Position numbers and translations under genes: made by a program. A stretch of 64,000 nt of DNA from UTCFX2 sp963788145 (GTDB lineage Bacteria; Chloroflexota; Anaerolineae; Anaerolineales; UBA4823). Positions 7,494 to 15,686 of this stretch are shown piece by piece; within the stretch, counting starts at the first letter, position 1, and each line of letters starts with the position of its first letter. The notes beneath the pieces are model-generated. The model did no database searches, had not been told where the DNA came from, and was given only the letters and a program-made list of their open reading frames with translations. The DNA lies in NCBI GenBank assembly GCA_963788145.1, contig CAWBFQ010000007.1, positions 124,001 through 188,000 on the forward strand, in the 5' to 3' direction.

Positions 7494-8503
7494 GACTTCC
7501 TCCCGCGCAGGATCCGACGTAATACCAGGGTGGAGGCGATGTTAAATATCAGGACCATCACCAACAAAATCAGAGCAGCCCCAAGCAGGGCAGAGTCGTA
7601 CAGCGGAATCGACATCATTTCTCCATAATTGTTAGCAATTAACGCCGGCAAGGGGTAAGCCGGGTCGAGAATCGAACTGGGAACTTTGGCGACATTGCCC
7701 ACTACCATCAAGACGGCCATGGTCTCTCCCAGGGCGCGTGAGGATCCCAACACGATGCTGGCAATGATCCCCGCCATGCTGTGCGGCAGCAGCGCGTAGC
7801 GCACGGTTTGCCAGCGCGTCGCCCCAACCGCAAGCGAGGCCTGGCGCATTCCATCCGGGACCGTGTGCAGCACCTCGTAGGTCATCGCAATGATGAAAGG
7901 CGCCACCATCACCGCTAGTGTCAGGCTGCCGGCGATCACGCTATAACCGGTCGGGTTCTCTGAGCGGAAAAGCGGGATAAAGCCCAGCCAGCGCTGGCAA
8001 AACGGCGCCAGGGAACCCTTCACCCACGGGACGATGGCCGCCAACCCCCAAACGCCATACACAACGGACGGGATCGCCGCCAGCAAATCCAGCAAAGGCT
8101 TGACGACTGCTTTGAATCTCGAACCGGCATATTCGACCAGATAGATCGCCGCCAACAGGCAGGGCGGCGCAGCCAGGATCATGGCGACCGTTGTGACCCA
8201 AATCGTGCCCATGATGAAGGGGTAGAAACCAAACAATCCCTGGAGTGGTTTCCAGATTTGACCGGTCAGCAACAGCCACAATGGGGTCTCGTTCAGGATC
8301 GGCCAGAAGCGGCGCAGCAAAGCGGTTAAGATCAGGACGATCAGGATGAAGGGCAGAGTCGAAAGCAAGAAGAAGCCCCGCTTCGCCAGTCTATCCTGGG
8401 CGCGCCGCTCGAACAGCTGGATCATGGGTCGCCGGGGTTGGTTTCGATCCACATCGAAGTCTGTTTCGGGCGACAGGGGTTGGGGCTTGCGTTTACTACT
8501 CAC
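7490..8503 (-). CDS. pstC: Phosphate ABC transporter permease PstC
   Basis: A 337-residue permease subunit that pairs with PstA. A polar N-terminal extension of about 45 residues precedes the first hydrophobic helix, and at least six helices follow. The typical PstC segments LLDLLAAIPSVVYG and RALGETMAVLMVVGN are present. The start lies 25 bp after pstS, and the stop overlaps pstA by four bases. Confidence 0.95.
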   Translation of the reverse strand: MSSKRKPQPLSPETDFDVDRNQPRRPMIQLFERRAQDRLAKRGFFLLSTLPFILIVLILTALLRRFWPILNETPLWLLLTGQIWKPLQGLFGFYPFIMGTIWVTTVAMILAAPPCLLAAIYLVEYAGSRFKAVVKPLLDLLAAIPSVVYGVWGLAAIVPWVKGSLAPFCQRWLGFIPLFRSENPTGYSVIAGSLTLAVMVAPFIIAMTYEVLHTVPDGMRQASLAVGATRWQTVRYALLPHSMAGIIASIVLGSSRALGETMAVLMVVGNVAKVPSSILDPAYPLPALIANNYGEMMSIPLYDSALLGAALILLVMVLIFNIASTLVLRRILRGRKS

Positions 8504-8528
8504 GTTGGTTCACCATAGAAGCGATAGA

Positions 8529-9473
8529 TCACTTTATCTTCTGCAGCCCGGCATCCAACTGCTCTTGGGGCAATTGAACATAGCCGGCTTCGCTCACAAA
8601 CTGCTGCCCGTCGGTGATGATCCATTGAATGAATGCCAGCACAACCCCGGATGGTTTGCCCCTGGTGACCAGGTTGAGAGCGCGCGCCGGAGGAGATGGG
8701 TATTTCCCCAGGGCCACCATCTCCACCGCCTCGGCTTTGGTCTCCAGCAGTTCTTGCGGGTCTGCCTGCCCATTCCCATTGGTATCGATCGGCAGGGTGA
8801 GTGCGCCGGCAACAGGCAGCCCGCTGGCGTTGTCGTAGGCGTAACCCAGATTGTTATAGCCAATTCCGAGCGGGTCCTGGATCACCGCTTCCAGCAGCCC
8901 TGGGTCGCCAAACACCCCCACTCCCAGCAGATCCTCTTGTTTTTTATTGCCCAGGTATTTGGCCCACACTTCCGGGGCGCCTGCCGCGTCGGAGCGGGTA
9001 TAGATGTTGATCGTGTCGGTGATCTCTGGCTTGCCAACCACCTCGCCCCAGGTCTTAATCGCGCCGGTGATATATATCGCCTCGAGCGCCTCTTCTTTGA
9101 CGCCCTGTTTGAGCAACTCCGCCAAAACCGGGTTATTCTGGTTGATCACCGGGAAGACCGCGTCTTTGGTCACCGCAACGTAAAATGCGCCTTTGGCTTC
9201 CTCTTCGGGCGTAATATCCCGTGAGACCATGCCGATATCGACTGCATCGCTCAACACATCCGCCATGCCTTTGCCGGCTCCGCCAGCCGAAACATCGAAC
9301 TGCACACCCGGGTTGACCTTCTGGTATTCCTCCGCCCAGCGGTTCATCATCGGATAGAGGGCGAAGGCCCCAGACACGCTGATTGTCTCTGATTTTCCGC
9401 CGCAGCCAGCTGGAACGAGGAGCAGAACCGAAATCATGCTTAACAAAATCAAAATACGGGTCTTTTTTTTCAT
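8529..9473 (-). CDS. pstS: Phosphate-binding lipoprotein PstS
   Basis: A 314-residue substrate-binding component. I chose the ATG at 9473 because GGAGG is five bases upstream and the signal sequence (M-K-K-K-T-R) begins there; a TTG eight codons earlier is less likely. The lipobox VPAGC is near residue 25. The phosphate-binding loops ISVSGAFALYP and SAGGAGKGMADV are recognisable. It is the first gene of pstSCAB. The 120-bp upstream gap contains TATACT but no good -35, which would suit an activator-dependent promoter such as a PhoB target. I could not identify a clear Pho box. Confidence 0.94.
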   Translation of the reverse strand: MKKKTRILILLSMISVLLLVPAGCGGKSETISVSGAFALYPMMNRWAEEYQKVNPGVQFDVSAGGAGKGMADVLSDAVDIGMVSRDITPEEEAKGAFYVAVTKDAVFPVINQNNPVLAELLKQGVKEEALEAIYITGAIKTWGEVVGKPEITDTINIYTRSDAAGAPEVWAKYLGNKKQEDLLGVGVFGDPGLLEAVIQDPLGIGYNNLGYAYDNASGLPVAGALTLPIDTNGNGQADPQELLETKAEAVEMVALGKYPSPPARALNLVTRGKPSGVVLAFIQWIITDGQQFVSEAGYVQLPQEQLDAGLQKIK

Positions 9474-9593
9474 CGCAGCCTCCAGATATTCCTTCAAACA
9501 GATCGATAATAAGCTTAGTATATATAGTCTAGTCTTTTACTATGGTTTATTCCAAAATAAAAACATCCCTGAACACCCTCTGATCTGAACCGA

Positions 9594-10089
9594 TCAGTCA
9601 GGGACCAACAACTCAACCAACTCGGATTGGGCCTGATCGACCCGTTCCAGCACATCCGTCAGCATGGTGTTATCCAGGATGCTCGAGATCGCGTTGCGCA
9701 CATCCAGCATGACCAGCCGCAGGCCGCAGCTCCGTTCGTCCGGGCAGCCGCACGAACTCGTAAGCCATCTGGCTGACACAGCCGATCGGCGCCAGCGGGC
9801 CGTCTAACACGCGCACGATATGACCCAGGCTGATCTCGCTGGCCGGGCGGGCCAGGTAATAGCCGCCGCCCACGCCCATGCGGCTGTGCAGTAGACCGTT
9901 GTTTTTCAGGGTGAGCAGGATTTGCTCCAGAAACTTGGCCGGGATATGCTGTCGCTCGGCAATTTCCTTAATCTGGATCACAACAATACCATTGCCATTG
10001 CCATTGCTCGGACCTTCGCGCAAGCGCAATTGAGTAGCCAGATCAATCATCGCCCGCAGGCCGTATTCGCCACGTTTGGATAAACGCAT
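9594..10089 (-). CDS. Rrf2-family transcriptional regulator (frameshifted)
   Basis: The N-terminal part, from the ATG at 10089 after GGAAGG, has the Rrf2 winged helix (MRLSKRGEYGLRAMIDLA; then AERQHIPAKFLEQIL and GVGGGYYLARP). The conserved C-terminal half (SCGCPDERSCGLRLVMLDV and onward) is in another frame. Removing one base near 9755-9756 (in GAGTTCG on the minus strand) restores a 164-residue protein with a Cys cluster of the type that binds Fe-S in IscR-like members. The total length is 1 modulo 3. I take this as a sequence error or recent mutation. Target genes are not evident. Confidence 0.82.
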
Positions 10090-10159
10090 CCGTACCTTCC
10101 AATCTCGCATTCGAGCCGACAAAGCCTATTGTCTCTATCGGCTTTATTGTTTCACTCGT

Positions 10160-10188
10160 ATCTTACAATAAAAGGGACAGGATGTCAA
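10160..10188 (-). promoter_or_regulatory. Promoter of the Rrf2 regulator gene
   Basis: On the minus strand TTGACA (10188-10183), 17 bp and TAAGAT (10165-10160). The leader between here and the gene contains an inverted repeat (AGCCGA...TCGGCT, about 10117-10143), which could be an autoregulatory operator. The operator role is only inference. Confidence 0.55.
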
Positions 10189-10272
10189 GTATTTGTGAAA
10201 AATAGAACAAGCAAGCCGCCCTGGCGCTTGAAATACTTGAAAAAGGCAGGGCAAAATGGAATCCGGCGAGAC

Positions 10273-10301
10273 TTGTCAAGAGTCTCAAAAATGAGTACAA
10301 T
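10273..10301 (+). promoter_or_regulatory. Promoter of the tRNA-Gly/tRNA-Met unit
   Basis: TTGTCA (10273-10278), 17 bp and TACAAT (10296-10301). The predicted transcription start falls a few bases before the tRNA-Gly 5' end at 10312, the usual arrangement for a tRNA promoter. Confidence 0.6.
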
Positions 10302-10311
10302 CAGGGGACTT

Positions 10312-10383
10312 GCGGGCGTCGCCAAGTGGTAAGGCATCAGCCTTCCAAGCTGATATTCGTGGGTTCGAGTCCCATCGCCCGCT
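10312..10383 (+). tRNA. tRNA-Gly (anticodon TCC)
   Basis: The acceptor arms GCGGGCG (10312-10318) and CGCCCGC (10376-10382) pair fully. The anticodon loop CTTCCAA is closed by ATCAGC/GCTGAT and gives anticodon TCC. The T-loop TTCGAGT is present. CCA is not encoded. Confidence 0.95.
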
Positions 10384-10389
10384 CTGAAG

Positions 10390-10441
10390 CGTGTTCTGGT
10401 TCATATGCCAGGCCCCATGTGACACCTGACGCCAGAACACG
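10390..10441. repeat. Perfect 10-bp inverted repeat between the two tRNAs
   Basis: CGTGTTCTGG (10390-10399) pairs with CCAGAACACG (10432-10441) across a 32-base loop. No T-tract follows, so it is not an obvious terminator. It may be a stem in the tRNA precursor that guides processing, but this is inference. Confidence 0.5.
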
Positions 10442-10456
10442 TCGCCCTTTAACCAG

Positions 10457-10528
10457 GGGCCCGTAGCTCAGTGGCAGAGCGCGCGGCTCATAACCGCTTG
10501 GTCGCAGGTTCGATCCCTGCCGGGCCCA
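10457..10528 (+). tRNA. tRNA-Met (anticodon CAT)
   Basis: The acceptor stem GGGCCCG/CGGGCCC pairs fully. The anticodon loop CTCATAA closed by GCGG/CCGC gives CAT, and the T-loop TTCGATC is present. The first acceptor pair is G-C, unlike the mismatched C-A of bacterial initiators, so this is an elongator tRNA-Met or a tRNA-Ile2 modified to lysidine. The sequence alone does not let me separate these two. Confidence 0.93.
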
Positions 10529-10544
10529 CCTGTATCAATACAAG

Positions 10545-10576
10545 CACGACTCATCTCGACTTCTTGATGAGTCGTG
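10545..10576 (+). terminator. Terminator after the tRNA pair
   Basis: A perfect 11-bp stem CACGACTCATC/GATGAGTCGTG with a 10-base loop is followed by TGTTGT. It lies 16 bp after tRNA-Met. Confidence 0.65.
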
Positions 10577-10702
10577 TGTTGTCTCCCTCATATTCCTCGG
10601 CTAAACTTTCTCCATCATCTCTCCTGCGGATATCCATAATTCCTCCACAATTGGTTGGCATACTGAAGACAGTAAGCCAATCAACCTTATTTACGGAGGT
10701 CT

Positions 10703-11173
10703 ATGATGTCTCGAACAAGTTCTTTTTTGCTGCGCCTGCTGGGATTTCTGATCCTGGTGGGTCTGCTGGCTGGCGGCGGGGTGATGCTCTTCCGAGCCGG
10801 CCAGATGCAGGGTTATCGGACGGCGCAGTACTTCAGCGCGCCGGTTGAAGCCGCCCCTGGCGCGGCGCCGCTGGTTCCGCCTGCGCCGAGTTATCGCCCA
10901 GAGGGTGGGTATTATTATCCGCACACGTTCCACCGTCCGATCTTTGGCGGGTTCTTCGGCTTGATCTTTGGCGTCTTGCTGTTCCTGTTTGCCCTGCGCC
11001 TGCTCTTTGGTCCGCGCCATTGGGGCTACCCAAATATGGCCGGTCCGAATCCCGGCTGGCATGCGCACCCACATTTCTGCGGACCGCCGCCCTGGATGCA
11101 GGGTCAGCCCCACGCTGAAAGCGGAGGGACCGGCGAGAAAACACCCGCCGCTCCGCCCGCGGACGAATCATAA
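10703..11173 (+). CDS. Small membrane protein of unknown function
   Basis: A 156-residue product. GGAGG precedes two tandem ATG codons (10703 and 10706), and the second is better spaced. One hydrophobic helix lies near residues 8-31 and a second near 82-104, separated by an Ala/Pro-rich loop. The C-terminal tail is rich in Pro, His, Gly and Trp, ending polar. It is the first gene of a set continuing with a methyltransferase-like membrane protein and a two-component system. It may be a sensor accessory or metal-related protein given its His content, but I recognise no family. Confidence 0.7.
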   Translation: MMSRTSSFLLRLLGFLILVGLLAGGGVMLFRAGQMQGYRTAQYFSAPVEAAPGAAPLVPPAPSYRPEGGYYYPHTFHRPIFGGFFGLIFGVLLFLFALRLLFGPRHWGYPNMAGPNPGWHAHPHFCGPPPWMQGQPHAESGGTGEKTPAAPPADES

Positions 11174-11277
11174 TCGCCCACGCAGCGTGGCGAACCAGTC
11201 TAGGGATCCGGGGTGGAACACAGCCCGCCCCGGATCCCCTTTTCGCCCTTGTACCTTTGCAACCACCTGGAGAGAAA

Positions 11278-11727
11278 ATGATGTCCAAGCGGATCCTACC
11301 CCCAACCTGGTTATTGATTTCGATCCTGCTGATGATCGGGCTGCATCTCGCCCTGCCCATTGCAGCGATCATTCCAGCGGCCTGGAGTCTGTTTGGTTTG
11401 ATCCCGCTCATCCTGGGCGTCGCGATCAACCTGATTGCGGATTGGGTCTTTCATCAACTGAGCACAAGCGTCAATCCGTTCGAAAAACCTGCTGCGCTGG
11501 CAACCAGCGGCGTGTTCCAGGTCAGCCGAAATCCGATGTACCTGGGCTTTGTCCTGATCCTGATCGGAGTAGCCATCCTGCTGGGCTCGCTGACCCCATT
11601 TCTGGTAATTGTCCCCTTTTTCGTATGGATGGATCAAGCCTACATCCGTGTTGAGGAACAATCGATGATGGAGAAGTTCGGCAGCAAGTGGCTGGATTAC
11701 AAATTCACCACCCGCCGGTGGCTTTAA
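11278..11727 (+). CDS. Isoprenylcysteine carboxyl methyltransferase-like membrane protein
   Basis: A 149-residue protein starting at the ATG-ATG after GGAGAG. It has four hydrophobic helices and the ICMT/PEMT C-terminal signature: S-R-N-P-M-Y-L-G-F near residue 87, a helix pair, then R-V-E-E-Q with a conserved Glu and K-W-L-D-Y near the end. Bacterial members are SAM-dependent membrane methyltransferases with mostly unknown substrates. It lies between the small membrane protein and the response regulator in the same orientation. Confidence 0.82.
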   Translation: MMSKRILPPTWLLISILLMIGLHLALPIAAIIPAAWSLFGLIPLILGVAINLIADWVFHQLSTSVNPFEKPAALATSGVFQVSRNPMYLGFVLILIGVAILLGSLTPFLVIVPFFVWMDQAYIRVEEQSMMEKFGSKWLDYKFTTRRWL

Positions 11728-11791
11728 ACATGAACCGTTTGCAGATTGAGAATGGGATTCGGTCAGCACGGCCTGAGACATACAGGAAATC

Positions 11792-11800
11792 TGATACACT
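11792..11800 (+). promoter_or_regulatory. Possible extended -10 promoter for the response regulator (leaderless mRNA)
   Basis: TG-A-TACACT ends seven bases before the ATG at 11808, and no Shine-Dalgarno is visible. Transcription would begin at or next to the start codon. The -35 is weak. The same arrangement occurs at 17420-17428. Confidence 0.35.
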
Positions 11801-11807
11801 TATCGTT

Positions 11808-12494
11808 ATGCAAGACCTTATCCTGGTAGTGGACGACGAGCCAAAGATCGTGCGCCTGGCACACGATTACCTCGAAAAAGACGGCTTTCGAGTGCTGAGC
11901 GCCGGAGACGGTCCCACTGCCCTGGCGATAGCCCGCCGCGAAAAGCCCGACCTGATCGTCTTGGATTTGATGCTTCCCGGCATGAACGGCTGGGAGGTCT
12001 GCAAATCGCTGCGCCGAGAGAGCGATGTGCCCATCATCATGCTCACTGCCCGAGCGGAAGAGGCCGACCAGGTCCTCGGTTTGGAGTTGGGCGCCGATGA
12101 TTACGTGATCAAACCCTTCTCGCCGCGCGCCCTCACCGCCCGCGTGCGAGCCATGCTCCGCCGGACCCAGGGTCAGGTGCAAGCTCCCGAGGTCATCCGG
12201 GCTGGAAAGCTGGAGATCGACCTGAGCGCCTATCAGGCTACCCTGGATGGTCGCGCGCTCCAGCTTACCCCGTTCGAGTTTAAGCTGCTGGCTGTCTTCG
12301 CCCGCCATCCCAACCAGACCCTCAGCCGGGAGCAGCTTTTGGAACACCTCCACGGAGTCGCCTTCCCCAGCTTTGATCGCAGCATCGACTCGCATATCAA
12401 AAACCTGCGCCGCAAACTGGAGGTTCATCCGCAAAGCCCGCGCCTGATCGAGACGGTCTACGGGATTGGCTACCGCTTTACCCCCTCGGAATAA
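11808..12494 (+). CDS. OmpR/PhoB-family response regulator
   Basis: A 228-residue two-domain regulator. The receiver domain (about 1-118) has the acidic pair D-D-E, the phosphoacceptor Asp in LIVLDLMLPGM, and the conserved Thr and Lys in MLTA and VIKPF. The winged-helix DNA-binding domain (about 133-226) ends IETVYGIGYRF. The ATG at 11808 matches the domain start; longer starts run into the methyltransferase gene. It is encoded 2 bp before its probable partner kinase. The preceding two membrane-protein genes may be targets or accessories. Confidence 0.92.
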   Translation: MQDLILVVDDEPKIVRLAHDYLEKDGFRVLSAGDGPTALAIARREKPDLIVLDLMLPGMNGWEVCKSLRRESDVPIIMLTARAEEADQVLGLELGADDYVIKPFSPRALTARVRAMLRRTQGQVQAPEVIRAGKLEIDLSAYQATLDGRALQLTPFEFKLLAVFARHPNQTLSREQLLEHLHGVAFPSFDRSIDSHIKNLRRKLEVHPQSPRLIETVYGIGYRFTPSE

Positions 12495-12496
12495 CT

Positions 12497-13595
12497 ATGC
12501 GCCATCCGCCGCACTGGAAACCCCACCATCCGCATTGGCATCCTGACCGATCGCACAAACAGCGCTTCTTATTTGGGCGCTTCGCCTTTATCTTTGGGGT
12601 TATGATTTTCTTCTTCCTGGCAGCGCTGGGCGTGATTGGCGGGATGATCTTCGGTCCTTTTCGTGAATTTGCGCCGCACGAAGGCCGCCTGTTGCTGCTG
12701 ATCTGCGGCGTACCGTTCGGGTTCCTCCTGCTCTCCGGTCTTTTCGGCGGCTGGGTCTTCCGCCGCTTTGGCGCGCCGCTGGCAGATGTGATGGCTGCCG
12801 CCGATGCGGTCGCCTCCGGCGATCTCAGCGTGCGGGTCAGCGAAGCCGCTCCTGGCGAAATCGGCCGGCTGGCTGTCAGCTTCAATCGCATGACCGGTGA
12901 GTTGGAGCGGGCCGAGCAGCAGCGCCGCAATCTGACTGCGGATGTCGCCCACGAATTACGCACCCCTCTGCACATCATCCAGGGCAACCTGGAGGGCATC
13001 CTGGATGGCGTTTATCCACCTTCCGAACCGATCATCACATCCACGCTGGAAGAAACCCAATTGCTCGCCCGCCTGGTGAACGATCTGCAAACGCTGACCC
13101 TGGCCGAAGCGAATCAGCTTACCCTGCACAAAACCCGTTTTTCGGTTGCCGAGCTATTGAATGAAACCGCTGCCAGCTTCAAAGTTCAAGCCGCCGAGAA
13201 TGGCCTGACCCTGGATCTTGAGTCTGGATGCTGATGCGAACAAATTAGAAATCGAAGCCGACCCAGACCGCATCAGCCAGGCTCTGAAAAACCTGCTTGC
13301 CAACGCCCTGCGCCACACCCCGCCGGGAGGATGGATCCGCCTTTCCGCCGCTTCTACACAGGGAGAGGTGAGACTGATCGTCCAGGATAATGGCGCCGGG
13401 ATCGCAGCCGAAGACCTGCCGTTTATCTTTGACCGGTTCTGGAAAGGCGACCCGGCCCGCTCCCGTCAGCAAGGCACCGGCAGCGGACTGGGACTGGCGA
13501 TCACCCGCCAGCTTGTTCAGGCGCATGGCGGCAAGATCGAGGTGGAAAGCAAGTTTGGGGAGGGAACCACCTTCATTATCGAACTACCGGCTTAA
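12497..13595 (+). CDS. Sensor histidine kinase (frameshifted)
   Basis: A His-rich N-terminus is followed by two transmembrane helices (about residues 28-52 and 65-86), a HAMP domain (about 90-140), a HisKA domain with phosphoacceptor His in ADVAHELRTPLH, and a HATPase domain with N-box LLANALRH, G1 DNGAG and G2 GTGSGLGLA. The frame breaks near 13226-13227. Removing one G in TCTGGATG joins the halves and gives about 365 residues. The length is 1 modulo 3, as in several other interrupted genes here. It pairs with the response regulator 2 bp upstream. The short periplasmic loop suggests sensing in or near the membrane. Confidence 0.88.
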
Positions 13596-14023
13596 TGGAT
13601 GCCTGGCGCGCTGCTCTCGGAAAAGATTACCCTTTTCCTATTGGATTTCTCAATCGCGATGGGGGAGGAATTGCACAGTCTGGTTGTACCACCACCATTT
13701 TAATCCCGACAGTTATGCCGACCACCGATGGAAGCATGCGTGGGATCGAAGTTCAGGGGGGCAAGGGCCAGAGAACTACTCAGAACATTGACATTGACAC
13801 TGTCCTGCCACGACATTGGACAAGGCCCTGAAAGGCGACCTAAACGTCATTTCCGGTTTCGTAATAAGGCCGCTCTGGGTACTCGCTGGATTGGTCTCGC
13901 CGCGACTACTCGCTATGTTGACGTCGAGTTCTATTTTATGGTATTTTTCAATTCGTTTAGATAAGCCCTGCCAATTTGTTCAAAGTAGTCTAATCTCTAA
14001 TAATTAAAAAGAGGAGAAATTAA
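13596..14023. other. 428-bp gap: no supported gene, GC to AT transition
   Basis: The first half has GC content like the kinase gene and contains only an ORF of 78 codons without a Shine-Dalgarno or recognisable product. From about 13,860 the sequence becomes AT-rich and leads into the lipoprotein gene. I see no RNA gene or terminator. Confidence 0.5.
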
Positions 14024-15127
14024 ATGATGAGACAAAACACACTGAAAAAGTTGCTTATGTCCATTGTCATACTTGTAATCCTGATGGGGTGTAATGTTTT
14101 TTCTACTCCCACAAAAACAAAAACCAAATTAATTCGAGTTGATCATGCTTTACATCTCAACGGAGAAATAACAATTCAAGCAACTCTTTTGAATTATTCA
14201 GGATCCGATTATCCTGAAGCTTTGACTGCCTCGCTACAAGTTAAATATAATCATGATTGGAGCAGGGGAGAAGTGACCTCTAATTTTACAAATTTTGTGC
14301 AAGGTATTGGCAATTATGGAACTCCTAAGACCTTTCGGCTTAGCAGAATAAAAGGTAATTATTACGAGAACTCGGTGCCTGCCTTCTATAATGTCGCAGA
14401 TTGGAAAGGAGAATGCCCATATGAAATTCTATATATTACCGTCAAAGATCGAGGCTTGGCGGAGATCACTACCGAAAATAAGTGCAAGCCTCCAGTAACC
14501 AAGGACAATCAGAAAAATAACAATGGTGTAGCTCATCCTAGCGAAACTGAAGAGCCTATGGTTAAACCTCCCTCTAATCCTCCGCCACCTATTGTTCAAA
14601 ACGAAAATGAGTATTGTAAGAAGCTAATTGCACCAGAGGTTCTTGACAGCGTCACTTTTGGCGACAAATTCATGTGTGGTAACTACATATTATCAAAATC
14701 AGGAAATCATTATAAATTGCGTACACGATACGAAGTATATCCTACTGGTGCTAATGTATATTTTGGCGCACACTGCCAACAAATCCGTAACCTGAATACA
14801 GGTGTTCGAGCACCAGCTCATTGTTGGGTAGGACAACCCGATTTTCGCGCCAGACGTGATTTTATTCTTCCACAACATATCGAAGCCTCATCGGGAGATA
14901 CTATTGAAATAGCATGGTTCATCTTCTCTATCCGACTAAGTCAAAATGGGAATAGTCAGTATGTAGGAATGGATCCCGAAAATCCCGACACGTATCCAGT
15001 AACCATCAAGGGAGATAAACTTGGGACAACTGTAAATAATAAAAAGGTATGTCTATCGTCAGCTTGTAATTTCAATAATAACATCGATGCACCCCACGTC
15101 TTTATTTCTAAATTAAGGATCCCATAA
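14024..15127 (+). CDS. AT-rich lipoprotein of unknown function
   Basis: A 367-residue protein after AGGAGAAATTAA. The signal peptide ends in a lipobox near residue 23 (L-M-G-C). A region of about 140 residues follows, then a charged, Pro/Asn-rich linker (about 160-195) and a C-terminal domain with six or more Cys residues (for example FGDKFMCGNY, FGAHCQQI, HCWVGQ), probably disulfide-bonded. Codon use is much richer in A/T than in neighbouring genes, which suggests horizontal acquisition. I recognise no family. It is flanked on both sides by gene-poor AT-rich DNA. Confidence 0.75.
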   Translation: MMRQNTLKKLLMSIVILVILMGCNVFSTPTKTKTKLIRVDHALHLNGEITIQATLLNYSGSDYPEALTASLQVKYNHDWSRGEVTSNFTNFVQGIGNYGTPKTFRLSRIKGNYYENSVPAFYNVADWKGECPYEILYITVKDRGLAEITTENKCKPPVTKDNQKNNNGVAHPSETEEPMVKPPSNPPPPIVQNENEYCKKLIAPEVLDSVTFGDKFMCGNYILSKSGNHYKLRTRYEVYPTGANVYFGAHCQQIRNLNTGVRAPAHCWVGQPDFRARRDFILPQHIEASSGDTIEIAWFIFSIRLSQNGNSQYVGMDPENPDTYPVTIKGDKLGTTVNNKKVCLSSACNFNNNIDAPHVFISKLRIP

Positions 15128-15686
15128 TCAACAATCCGGGTTGCACTCACTACACAAACCCTAAGGTGTCAATGGACACTAGTGGGCATTATTAGCCTCA
15201 CGGAGTGGTAAAAAACATGGAGAATGTTGCCAACCATTGCGATTAGGTCGATTTCCTTATTGAAAACGATCAAGAGTAGCGCAACGCCAGCGACAAAACC
15301 TATTGAGATATGTGTTCAGATTGCGGTAATAATGTACTTTCAGATCAATGCTATGCTTAACAAGGTTGCTAAAGATTGCTGAAGCCGCATCTTGCAGCGA
15401 TTTCATCGCTGCACATTCACTGATCAAACAGTTCGCTGCCAGGCACTGGGGGTTCTAACAATGTCAATTCTAGAGATTTGGGTCCAAAGAATCGCTATTC
15501 AAAAAGTCATTTGATAAAACTGAGCAAATGCTATCTTCAACACTTGATATTGATTTCAAGCATAAATTTGATGAGCAATTTTTCACCTGCTCTGAATACA
15601 GATTGATACTTCATCCGTTCATCGCTCCCAGTCGATTGTGGTAGAGCTGGTGCGATGTTCAAAAGTGAGAGCCGGACTAGATTTTA
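15128..15686. other. 559-bp AT-rich gap with no supported gene
   Basis: It holds only very short ORFs, such as 15406-15257 on the minus strand (49 codons, no good ribosome site), and a small perfect hairpin GCAGCGA/TCGCTGC near 15395-15412. It could be remnant mobile DNA, but I found no transposase motif or terminal repeat. With the lipoprotein gene it forms a foreign-looking segment. Confidence 0.45.

Noticed and set aside
10833..11429. 198-codon minus-strand ORF opposite the small membrane protein and methyltransferase genes
   Set aside because: Arg/Ala-rich with no recognisable domain. The plus-strand genes have good ribosome sites and membrane topology.
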